Assembly (NCBI GenBank): GCA_037440125.1
Contig: JBBIUU010000033.1
Span: forward strand, 1-30,655
Origin: JAKAJA01 sp037440125
GTDB taxonomy: Bacteria; Acidobacteriota; UBA4820; DSQY01
Reading direction: 5' to 3'
DNA: 30,655 bases
The position numbers were made by a program, and so were the translations under genes. Numbering within the stretch: position 1 is the stretch's first letter; each line of letters opens with the position of its first letter. Of this stretch, positions 22,476 through 29,540 are shown one piece after another. The notes beneath the pieces are model-generated. The model ran no database searches, was not told the DNA's origin, and saw nothing but the letters and a program-made list of their open reading frames with translations.

Positions 22476-23324
22476 TCAGGCGAGGCCGTGACGCCGCCGG
22501 CGTTCCTCGTCCAGCCCCCACCAGAACGCCTTCACCCCGTCGAGCATCTCCTGCGCCGCGCGCATGAAGTGGTCGCCATTGAAGTCGGGGCGCTCGTAGG
22601 CCTCCCTCAGCTCGTCCGAGGTGTGGGCCGCGTGGTTGTCCTCGATGCGGTCGTGCCAGGTGAAGAAGGCGAGGGGGAGCGAGGGGCACCGGTCCTTCTT
22701 AAAGCGCGACAGGCCGCGGATGAGCTGCTTCCAGAATCCCGCCGCCGCCCAGTGCTCTACGGCGTAGGAGGCCCCCATCCCCACCATGCCTTCGCCGTCG
22801 CCGTAGATCCGCGCGAGCTCGTCGGTGAAGTGAAGGGTGGAAGGCCATCCGTGCTTCCGCTTGCCCATGTCCTCGAAGGTGAGGCCGAGGGGCTCGCCGA
22901 ACCGCAGGAGCCACTCGAAGTGGGCGGCTCGGAAGAGAAAGGTGCCCCCGTCCACCGAACCCTCGATGCCCACGAGATCCGGGTCGCCGACGCGGTCCTT
23001 CTCCTCCTCGGAGAGCGCCTTGCCGGGGGCCGAGGCGCCCTTCCCGCCCCTGAACATGACGCCGATCTCGTTGGCGAGGATCTCCTTCGAGGCCCGCATG
23101 GACTCGAGCGTGTCCGCGTTGATCATCTTCTTGAGCTGGGCGACGAGGAACTGGTTGGAGAAGACGGAGAACTGGACGGCGAAGAGCCTCACGTCCTCCT
23201 CGGTCAGGTCGGCCGTTTCAAACCAAGCCGTGTAGGGGTTGCTCGTGACGACCTCGTGGGCCGCCACCAGGTCGTCCACCTGCCGCTGGAAGGCTTCGAA
23301 ATCGATGCGGTTCGAAACGGTCAT
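22476..23324 (-). CDS. Heme-oxygenase-like diiron (iron-containing redox) protein
   Basis: A 282-residue, mostly helical protein with the ligand pattern of heme-oxygenase-like diiron oxidases (the CADD, UndA and PqqC/TenA-like superfamily). Candidate ligands are Glu86 (LANEIGVMF), His135 (AAHFEWLLRF), Glu190 (YAVEHWA), and His224, Glu228 and His231 in an H-x3-E-x2-H arrangement. The complete set suggests an active O2-using enzyme rather than a cofactorless PqqC or TenA. The frame continues to 23378, but the ATG at 23324 follows GGAGG at five bases. It is divergent from the tyrosine-degradation genes. The substrate is unknown; annotation as an iron-containing redox enzyme family member is the safe limit. 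Confidence 0.72.
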   Translation of the reverse strand: MTVSNRIDFEAFQRQVDDLVAAHEVVTSNPYTAWFETADLTEEDVRLFAVQFSVFSNQFLVAQLKKMINADTLESMRASKEILANEIGVMFRGGKGASAPGKALSEEEKDRVGDPDLVGIEGSVDGGTFLFRAAHFEWLLRFGEPLGLTFEDMGKRKHGWPSTLHFTDELARIYGDGEGMVGMGASYAVEHWAAAGFWKQLIRGLSRFKKDRCPSLPLAFFTWHDRIEDNHAAHTSDELREAYERPDFNGDHFMRAAQEMLDGVKAFWWGLDEERRRRHGLA

Positions 23325-23395
23325 CGGCTCCTCCCGGCCCCTCGGGCCACCGGCCCACAGGTTTGCGGGCATGCCCATCGCCTCGGTCCAAGTCG

Positions 23396-23423
23396 TTGAA
23401 AACAGGGGGCACCCCCGTTAATT
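23396..23423 (+). promoter_or_regulatory. Candidate promoter with overlapping operator-like dyad
   Basis: TTGAAA at 23396-23401 is 16 bases from TTAATT at 23418-23423 (only 3/6 match to a -10). The spacer is nearly filled by AACAGGGGG and CCCCCGTT, a near-palindrome that could bind a repressor. Confidence 0.3.
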
Positions 23424-23495
23424 CCACCCTTGCGGCCGGAAGGCCCTCGGCGATACGCTCGTCCTGGAGCGCCCCGAATCCGGCAGACCCGAGAA

Positions 23496-23528
23496 ATACC
23501 CCCTTTCGGGGCGGTGTTCACGGGGTAT
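23496..23528. promoter_or_regulatory. Inverted repeat upstream of hpd
   Basis: ATACCCC at 23496-23502 and GGGGTAT at 23522-23528 are exact inverted copies with a 19-base gap, 57 bases before the hpd start. A small CCCC/GGGG stem also lies inside it. Operator function is a guess from position and symmetry. Confidence 0.3.
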
Positions 23529-23585
23529 CGCACCGTCCAAGGGCGACTTGCTGCTCGTTCCCAGATCTGAGGAGGGCGTCACGGC

Positions 23586-24767
23586 ATGACCGGAGCACCG
23601 CGCCAGGGGAACCTCGGCCTCATCGGATGGGACCACTACGAGTACGTCTTCGCCGACCTCGAGAGCGGCCGCGCCTTCCTCCGCCAGCAGATGGACATCC
23701 CCGAGGCGGGCCGCCTCTCCTCTCGCGCCGCGGCGGAACGGGGTGAGGACGCCCTCTTTTTCCAGGCGGGTCGCGCCGCCTTCGCCTGCGCCGTGCCCAA
23801 GGACCCCGGCTCGCCGGCGGGAAAGTGGCTCCGCCGCCACCCCGAGGGCGTGAGGCGTCTCGCGTTCCGCGTCAGGGACCTGGAGTACGCGAGGAGGACC
23901 CTCGTCGAGCGCGGTGCGACCCTCAGGACGGGTGTGGTCCAGGGTGTGGACCAGCTCGGACAGCCCTATGGCTACTTCGACATCGCCACGCCCATGGGCG
24001 ACGTGACGTACCGCTTTGTCCAGCGCGGCCCGGGGGGCCTCCCTCCCGGCATGGAGCCCACGGAGCCCGGAGGCGCGCAGAACCGCTACGACTTCCAGGT
24101 CATCGACCACGTGACCTCCAACTTCCTCACCCTCGAGCCGTTCGTGACGTGGCTGAGGGACGTCATGGGGTTCACCGAGTACTGGCGCGTCTCCTTCCAC
24201 ACCTCCGACGTGAAGGGCGACAGCGGCACGGGTCTCTTCTCCATCGTCATGTGGGACCGCGAGTCGGGCATCAAGATGGCCAACAACGAACCCCTCTCCC
24301 CCAACTACGAGGGGAGCCAGATCTACGCCTTCGTGGAGGAGAACAAGGGCCCGGGGGTCCAGCACGTGGCCTTCCACGTGCCCCGCATCCTGCCCTGCGT
24401 GGAGGGGCTGAGGCGCTCGGGCATGGAGTTCCTGGACACGCCGGGGGCCTACTACGACATGCTCCCGGGGCGGATGGCGTCCCGCGGGGTGGGTGCGCTA
24501 CGTGAGGACGAGAAGACCCTGCGGGACCTCGGCATCCTCGTGGACGGCGCGGAGGGGAAGTACCTCCTCCAGATCTTCTCCGTAGAAGGGCACATGCTCA
24601 GGCATCGTCCCGACGGCGGCCCCTTCTTCTACGAGATCATCCAGCGGCGGGGCGCGAGGGGCTTCGGCGAGGGCAACTTCCGGGCGCTCTTCGAATCCAT
24701 CGAGCGCGAACGCGAGACCCGCGGCGGCGAGCCTTCGGCGCCCAACCCCTGGGCGGGGACCCGATGA
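23586..24767 (+). CDS. hpd: 4-hydroxyphenylpyruvate dioxygenase
   Basis: This 393-residue protein has two vicinal-oxygen-chelate repeats, as expected for HPPD. The three Fe(II) ligands are visible: His175 (IDHVTSN), His260 (GVQHVAFH) and Glu350 (FFYEIIQRRG). The C-terminal GFGEGNFRALFESIE is a diagnostic HPPD gate helix. It converts 4-hydroxyphenylpyruvate, the deaminated form of tyrosine, to homogentisate with O2 and CO2 release. GAGGAGGG lies nine bases before the ATG. The FAH gene starts within its stop codon (ATGA), and hmgA follows, so the context confirms a homogentisate route rather than hydroxymandelate synthase. Confidence 0.96.
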   Translation: MTGAPRQGNLGLIGWDHYEYVFADLESGRAFLRQQMDIPEAGRLSSRAAAERGEDALFFQAGRAAFACAVPKDPGSPAGKWLRRHPEGVRRLAFRVRDLEYARRTLVERGATLRTGVVQGVDQLGQPYGYFDIATPMGDVTYRFVQRGPGGLPPGMEPTEPGGAQNRYDFQVIDHVTSNFLTLEPFVTWLRDVMGFTEYWRVSFHTSDVKGDSGTGLFSIVMWDRESGIKMANNEPLSPNYEGSQIYAFVEENKGPGVQHVAFHVPRILPCVEGLRRSGMEFLDTPGAYYDMLPGRMASRGVGALREDEKTLRDLGILVDGAEGKYLLQIFSVEGHMLRHRPDGGPFFYEIIQRRGARGFGEGNFRALFESIERERETRGGEPSAPNPWAGTR

Positions 24768-25705
24768 GACTCGCCACGCTCCGCACGGGATGGGGCCCGC
24801 GTCTGGCCCTCCACCGCCAGGGACCGTCGGGGCCCGAGTGGGCGGACGCGGCCCTCGCGGGGGCGATGGTGCTGGGACAACCCGACTTCCCCGCCTCCCT
24901 CATGAGCCTGCTCCGCCGGGATGGTTGCGCGCTCCAGGGCGCAAGGACGCTGCTTACGGCGCTGGGATCGGACCCGCTTCCCAAGGAGGTGCCCTCCTGG
25001 CCCGAGGCGGGCGCGCCCTACGACGCCCCGGTCCCGGCGCCCGGGGCCTTCCTCGACTTCTACGCCTTCGAGGAGCACGTGCGGAACGCCCGCGCGCGCC
25101 GGGGCCTCGAGGTCCCTCGCGAGTGGTACGACGCGCCCGTCTACTACCGCTCCAATCCGCGCGGTCTCGTGGGGAACGGCGCCGAGGTGTGGTTCCCGGC
25201 GGGCGAAGAGATGATGGACTACGAGCTCGAGCTCGCCGCCGTGCTCGGCTCGCCCCTCGAGAGTCCCACGCCCTCGCAGGCGGAGGCGGCCATCGCGGGA
25301 TACGCCCTCCTCAACGACTGGAGCGCGCGCGGTGCCCAGCGCAAGGTCATGGCCGTGGGCCTGGGTCCGAACAAGGGCAAAGATTTCGCCACCTCCCTCG
25401 GCCCTTGGCTCGTGACGCCCGACGAGCTGGGAGACCCTCGCGCCCTCACGCTCGAGGCCCGGGTGAACGGAGAGGTCCGATCCAGAGGCTCCTTTGGGGA
25501 CATCCGCTGGGGCTTCGGCGAAATGATCGCTTACGCGGCGGAGGGCGTCCGCTTCGAGGCGGGGGACCTCTTCGGGTCAGGGACCCTGGGCAACGGCTGC
25601 GGCCTCGAGCAGGGACGGTTCCTCGCGGTCGGGGACCGCGTCGAGCTCGACGGAGGGCCGGTCCTCGGCGTCCTCGCCGGTACGGTTCGCCAGAGGGAGA
25701 AGTGA
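24764..25705 (+). CDS. Fumarylacetoacetate hydrolase family protein (probable fumarylacetoacetase)
   Basis: A 313-residue FAH-fold protein. Metal and catalytic residues match the family: Asp98 and His105 in FLDFYAFEEHV, Glu154 and Glu156 in DYELELAAVLG, Asp185 in LLNDWSARG, and lysines 204-206 in GPNKGKDFATS. The C-terminal GSGTLGNGCGLEQ is typical. It is shorter than the eukaryotic fumarylacetoacetase (about 420), resembling the bacterial form found beside hmgA. It would cleave fumarylacetoacetate to fumarate and acetoacetate. It overlaps hpd by four bases and precedes hmgA by one base. Because FAH-family members hydrolyse several diketo acids, the exact substrate rests on gene context. Confidence 0.88.
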   Translation: MRLATLRTGWGPRLALHRQGPSGPEWADAALAGAMVLGQPDFPASLMSLLRRDGCALQGARTLLTALGSDPLPKEVPSWPEAGAPYDAPVPAPGAFLDFYAFEEHVRNARARRGLEVPREWYDAPVYYRSNPRGLVGNGAEVWFPAGEEMMDYELELAAVLGSPLESPTPSQAEAAIAGYALLNDWSARGAQRKVMAVGLGPNKGKDFATSLGPWLVTPDELGDPRALTLEARVNGEVRSRGSFGDIRWGFGEMIAYAAEGVRFEAGDLFGSGTLGNGCGLEQGRFLAVGDRVELDGGPVLGVLAGTVRQREK

Positions 25706-25706
25706 C

Positions 25707-26882
25707 ATGATCCACCGGATGCAGCTCGGGCGTGTGCCTGACAAGCCCCACACGGTCTTCGAGCCCGACGGCGCCCTCGCCTACGAGCACTGCTTCACGC
25801 GGGAGGGTTTCGCGGGCGGCTTCACGATCCTCTACCACCGCAAGCCTCCCCACTGGGTGGTCACCGAGGAGGACCTCGGCCCCCACCCGGGCACGGCCGA
25901 GGCCCGGTGGGACGGCGCGCTGCGGCGCAGGCACCTGGAGACAGGCAAGGTCCCGCCAGGCGGCGAGCCCTACCTGGGCCGGAAGCTCCTGCTGGCCAAC
26001 GACGACCTCGGCGTCTGGATCTCCCGCCCCGATGGTGAGGACTCCTCGCTCGTGTCCAACGCCGATGGGGACGAGCTCGTCTTCGTCCACGAGGGTTCGG
26101 GCACCGTCGAAACACCGCTGGGCGTCCTGGCCTTCGAGCCGCAGGATTACGTCTACGTCCCGAAGGCTCTGCCCCACCGCTGGCGCCCGCGCGGGAGCGC
26201 GTACCTCCTCGTCCTCGAAGGCCGGACGTGGATCGACGTGCCGAGACAGTTTCGGAACGACGCGGGCCAGCTCCGCATGGACGCGCCGTACACCCACCGG
26301 GACTTCAGGGCCCCCGCGTGGCCGGAAGGCGGCCCCGAATCGCTCCGCCCGCCGCGCCGCCTCATCGTCCAGCGCCACGGGCGCCTGACGGCCATGGAGA
26401 TGGCGCACGACCCCTTCGACGTGGTGGGCTGGGACGGACAGGTCTGGCCCTTCGCCTTCCCCATCCGCGCCTTCCAGCCCAAGACGGGCCTCGTCCACCT
26501 GCCACCGACGATCCACACGACCTTCGCCGGCGGCGGCTTCATCGTGTGCTCCTTCGTGCCCAGGGTCGTGGACTTCCACGAGCGCGCCATCCCGTGCCCC
26601 TATCCGCACTCGTCCGTGGACTGCGACGAGATCCTCTTCTACGTGGAGGGGAGCTTCACGAGCCGGAAGGGCGTCGGGCCGGGCTCCATCAGCCTCCACC
26701 CCATCGGCCTGCCCCACGGCCCGCACCCCGGAACCTACGAGGCCTCCATCGGCACGACGCGCACCTCCGAGCTCGCCGTCATGGTGGACACCGCCAAGGC
26801 GCTGCTGCCGACGGACCACGCGCGGGCCGCGGAGGACGCCGGCTACAACCGCAGCTGGGTCCTTGGGGAGGGGCGCCCGTGA
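25707..26882 (+). CDS. hmgA: Homogentisate 1,2-dioxygenase
   Basis: This 391-residue cupin-fold protein matches the shorter bacterial HmgA class. Candidate Fe ligands lie in HSSVDCDEILFYVEG (His301 and Glu308) and LPHGPHPGT (His337). Supporting motifs include NADGDELVFVHEGSG and VPKALPHRW in the first cupin half. It opens homogentisate to maleylacetoacetate with O2. GGGAGAAG precedes the ATG, which begins one base after the FAH stop. The flavin reductase-like gene overlaps its stop (GTGA). Together with hpd and FAH it completes three of the four steps from 4-hydroxyphenylpyruvate to fumarate and acetoacetate; the isomerase is absent. Confidence 0.94.
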   Translation: MIHRMQLGRVPDKPHTVFEPDGALAYEHCFTREGFAGGFTILYHRKPPHWVVTEEDLGPHPGTAEARWDGALRRRHLETGKVPPGGEPYLGRKLLLANDDLGVWISRPDGEDSSLVSNADGDELVFVHEGSGTVETPLGVLAFEPQDYVYVPKALPHRWRPRGSAYLLVLEGRTWIDVPRQFRNDAGQLRMDAPYTHRDFRAPAWPEGGPESLRPPRRLIVQRHGRLTAMEMAHDPFDVVGWDGQVWPFAFPIRAFQPKTGLVHLPPTIHTTFAGGGFIVCSFVPRVVDFHERAIPCPYPHSSVDCDEILFYVEGSFTSRKGVGPGSISLHPIGLPHGPHPGTYEASIGTTRTSELAVMVDTAKALLPTDHARAAEDAGYNRSWVLGEGRP

Positions 26883-27493
26883 AGATTCTCGAGGCCGCAG
26901 GGCTTCCCTGGCAGGAGTTCTACCGCCGGCTGACCGAGGTTGTCATCCCGCGCCCCATCGCTCTCGTCTCCTCGGTGGACGGCGAGGGGAGGCGGAACCT
27001 CGCGCCCTTCTCCTTCTTCACGGTGGTCTCGAGCAACCCGCCGTGCCTGGCCTTCTCCCCCCAGCGCTCGGGCCGCACGGGCGAGCCGAAGGACACGCTC
27101 CTCAACATCCAGGAGACGGGACAGTTCGTGGTGGCCGTGGTGACTGAAACCGTGGCGGGCCAGGTGAACGCTTGCGCGGCGCAGCTGCCCAAGGGTGCGA
27201 GCGAGTTCGAGCACTCGGGTCTCACGCCCGTCTCCGCGACGCACGTCCGCGCCGCCCTCGTCGGGGAGTCGCCCGTCAACATGGAGTGCGAGCTCGTGGA
27301 GGTCCGCACCTACGGCGAGGGGCCCGGCGCAGGAAACCTCGTCGTCGGTCGCGTCCTCTGCCTCCACCTGGACGAGGGCCTCCTCGACGAGCAGGGACGG
27401 GTGCTGTCCTCCCGCCTGGAGGCCGTGGGGCGCATGGGCGGCGAGGACTGGGTGCGGACGGGCGACACCTTCCCCATGCCCCGCCCCTCCTGA
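26879..27493 (+). CDS. Flavin reductase-like (FMN-binding split-barrel) protein
   Basis: A 204-residue protein starting at a GTG that overlaps the hmgA stop. PRPIALVSSVDGEGRRNLAPFSFF and VVSSNPPCLAFSP are hallmarks of the flavin reductase-like domain (flavoredoxin type), followed by TLLNIQETGQFVVAVV. Such proteins bind FMN and either supply reduced flavin to a two-component monooxygenase or act on their own substrate. No partner oxygenase is nearby. Its position in the middle of the tyrosine cluster suggests a role on an aromatic or keto-acid intermediate, but this is inference. It is not homologous to maleylacetoacetate isomerase, which is a GST fold. Confidence 0.85.
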   Translation: MKILEAAGLPWQEFYRRLTEVVIPRPIALVSSVDGEGRRNLAPFSFFTVVSSNPPCLAFSPQRSGRTGEPKDTLLNIQETGQFVVAVVTETVAGQVNACAAQLPKGASEFEHSGLTPVSATHVRAALVGESPVNMECELVEVRTYGEGPGAGNLVVGRVLCLHLDEGLLDEQGRVLSSRLEAVGRMGGEDWVRTGDTFPMPRPS

Positions 27494-27512
27494 GCGAGGC
27501 GATGAGGCGGCC

Positions 27513-29462
27513 TTGAGCGACGATCCTTACATCTGGCATCCGCGCCCCGACGACCTGGCGAACTCCCACGTGTCGCGGCTCATGCGGCGCAGCGGCATCG
27601 CCACGGCGGCGGAGCTCCGGCACCGCGCGGCCAAGCACCCAGACTGGTTCTACCCGGCGCTCCTCGAGGACCTCGGCGTGGAGTGGTTCCGCCCCTACGA
27701 GCGCTTGAAGGACGACAGCGCCGGCTTGCCCTGGACCGAGTGGTTCCTGGGCGGCGAGCTCAACCTAGTGCACAACGCCCTGGACCGGCACCTGCGGGAC
27801 GGCCGCGGCCCCCAGGTGGCCGTTGTGGCGGAGGACGACTCCGGACGCGTCACCAGGCTCACGTACACCGAGCTGAACGCTCGTGTCTGCCGAATGGCGG
27901 CGGGGCTCTCCGGGCTGGGTGTGGGCGTCGGCGACGCGGTGGGCTTCTATCTCCCCATGACGGCGGAGGTGGTGGTGGCGCTCCTCGCCTGCCTCAAGAT
28001 CGGGGCCGTGCCGGTCCCCGTCTTCGCGGGGTTCGGGCCCGAGGCGCTGGCCTCCCGCCTCCAGGATGCCGAAGCCAAGGTTCTCCTCACGGCGGATGCC
28101 ACCGTGCGGCGCGGGAAGGCCGTCCCGCTCAAGGCGCCCGCTGACGCCGCATGCGAGCTGGCCCCCGTGGTCGAGAAGGTGGTCGTGCTCCGTTGCACCG
28201 GGGAACCCGTGCCCTGGACCGAGGGACGCGACCTCTGGTGGCACGACCTCGAGGCGGATTCGTCGGAGACCTGGCCCACGGAAGCCCTTCCGGCCTCGGC
28301 GCGGTCCCTCATCCTCTACACCTCGGGGACCACGGGGAAACCGAAGGGCGCCGTCCACACCCATGGCGGCGTCCAGGTGGTGACCGCCAAAGAGGTGGGC
28401 TACCACCTCGACGTGCGCCCCGGCGAGGTCATGTTCTGGCTCACCGACATCGGCTGGATGATGGGACCGTGGGAGATTCTCGGCGTCCTCTTCCATGGGG
28501 GGACCGTGGTGCTCCTCAACGGCGTGCCCGACCACCCCGGGACGGACCGCGTCTGGGCCATGGTCGAGCGCCACCGCGTCACGCACCTCGCGCTCGCGCC
28601 CACCGCGGTGCGCCTCCTCTCCACCTTCGGCGAGGAGCCCGCACGGCGGCACGACCTATCCTCGCTGAGGGTGCTGGGCTCCACGGGAGAGCCCTGGGAC
28701 GAGACCTCCTACCGATGGTTCTCGTCGGTCGCGGGGGGCGGCCGGTGCCCCGTCGTCAACATCTCCGGGGGCACGGAAATCATGGGGTGCCTCCTCGCGC
28801 CTCTCCCGGTGGAACCTATCAAGGTTGCGAGCCTCCAGGGCCCGGCGCTAGGGATGGATGTTGACGTGGCAGACGAGGAGGGACGCAGCTTGCGCGGGGA
28901 AGTGGGCTACCTCGTGTGCCGGAACCCGGCGCCCAACATGACGCGCGGCTTCCTCGGCGACCGGCAGCGCTATCTGGACACTTACTTCTCTCAGTTCGGG
29001 AAAACGGTCTGGTCCCACGGCGACTGGGCCAGGGTCGACGCCGACGGGGCGTGGTTCCTGCACGGGCGCGCCGACGACACGCTGAAGATCGCGGGCAAGC
29101 GCATCGGTCCGGGCGAGGTGGAAACCGTCGCGGCCGCGCATCTGGCGGTCCGCGAGTCCGCGGCCGTGGGGCTCCCCGACCCGCTCAAGGGCACGAAGCT
29201 CGTCCTCGTCGCCGTGCCGCGGCCCGGGGCCGACCCGTCGCCCGAGCTCGCCTCCGAGGTGGCCGACTTCGTGGCCGCGCGCCTCGGCTCCACCATGCGG
29301 CCGACGCGGGTGCTGTGGGTTCCCTCCCTTCCCGTCACCCGCTCGGGGAAGATTCTCCGGGGACTCATCCGGAAGATTCTCGCGGGCGAGGACGCGGGCT
29401 CCACGGCGAGCCTGGCGAACCCCGAGTCTTTAGCCTCCCTCGAAACGCAGCGCACGCCCTGA
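27513..29462 (+). CDS. Acetyl/acetoacetyl-CoA synthetase-type AMP-forming ligase
   Basis: A 649-residue ANL-superfamily ligase. The ATP loop YTSGTTGKPKG is at 269-279, SGGTEIMG binds the adenylate, DGAWFLHGRADDTLKIAGKRIGPGEVE spans the hinge, and Lys613 in RSGKILRG is the adenylation lysine. The N-terminal WHPRPDDLANSHVSRLM resembles the extended acetyl-CoA/acetoacetyl-CoA synthetase start. At the end of a pathway that yields acetoacetate, an acetoacetyl-CoA synthetase is the attractive reading; acetate or propionate use is also possible. The start is TTG at 27513 with GAGG five bases before it, 19 bases after the flavin reductase stop. A strong hairpin follows. Confidence 0.85.
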   Translation: MSDDPYIWHPRPDDLANSHVSRLMRRSGIATAAELRHRAAKHPDWFYPALLEDLGVEWFRPYERLKDDSAGLPWTEWFLGGELNLVHNALDRHLRDGRGPQVAVVAEDDSGRVTRLTYTELNARVCRMAAGLSGLGVGVGDAVGFYLPMTAEVVVALLACLKIGAVPVPVFAGFGPEALASRLQDAEAKVLLTADATVRRGKAVPLKAPADAACELAPVVEKVVVLRCTGEPVPWTEGRDLWWHDLEADSSETWPTEALPASARSLILYTSGTTGKPKGAVHTHGGVQVVTAKEVGYHLDVRPGEVMFWLTDIGWMMGPWEILGVLFHGGTVVLLNGVPDHPGTDRVWAMVERHRVTHLALAPTAVRLLSTFGEEPARRHDLSSLRVLGSTGEPWDETSYRWFSSVAGGGRCPVVNISGGTEIMGCLLAPLPVEPIKVASLQGPALGMDVDVADEEGRSLRGEVGYLVCRNPAPNMTRGFLGDRQRYLDTYFSQFGKTVWSHGDWARVDADGAWFLHGRADDTLKIAGKRIGPGEVETVAAAHLAVRESAAVGLPDPLKGTKLVLVAVPRPGADPSPELASEVADFVAARLGSTMRPTRVLWVPSLPVTRSGKILRGLIRKILAGEDAGSTASLANPESLASLETQRTP

Positions 29463-29486
29463 CGACCTCTCGGTCTGGAAAAAGAA

Positions 29487-29510
29487 CGAGGGGGGCCGGA
29501 GCCCCCCTCG
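29487..29510. terminator. Strong shared terminator between convergent genes
   Basis: A perfect 10-bp stem (29487-29496 with 29501-29510) encloses a CGGA loop. Read on the - strand it is followed by GTTCTTTTTCC, so it is a good intrinsic terminator for the cytochrome gene. On the + strand it ends the ligase transcript but lacks a T run. Confidence 0.8.
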
Positions 29511-29540
29511 CACGTTGGCGACTCTCTCTTCGCCTGGGTT

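Larger units (their letters stand above)
23325..23585. promoter_or_regulatory. Divergent intergenic region between the diiron gene and hpd
   Basis: These 261 bases hold no plausible gene. They contain the SD of the - strand diiron gene, a TTGAAA/TTAATT pair with a dyad in its spacer (23396-23423), an ATACCCC/GGGGTAT inverted repeat (23496-23528), and the hpd ribosome site GAGGAGGG at 23569-23576. This makes it the likely control region of the catabolic cluster. Confidence 0.6.

Noticed and set aside
26879..27493. Reading the flavin reductase-like gene as the missing maleylacetoacetate isomerase
   Set aside because: Its motifs are those of FMN-binding split barrels; it has no GST-fold signature.
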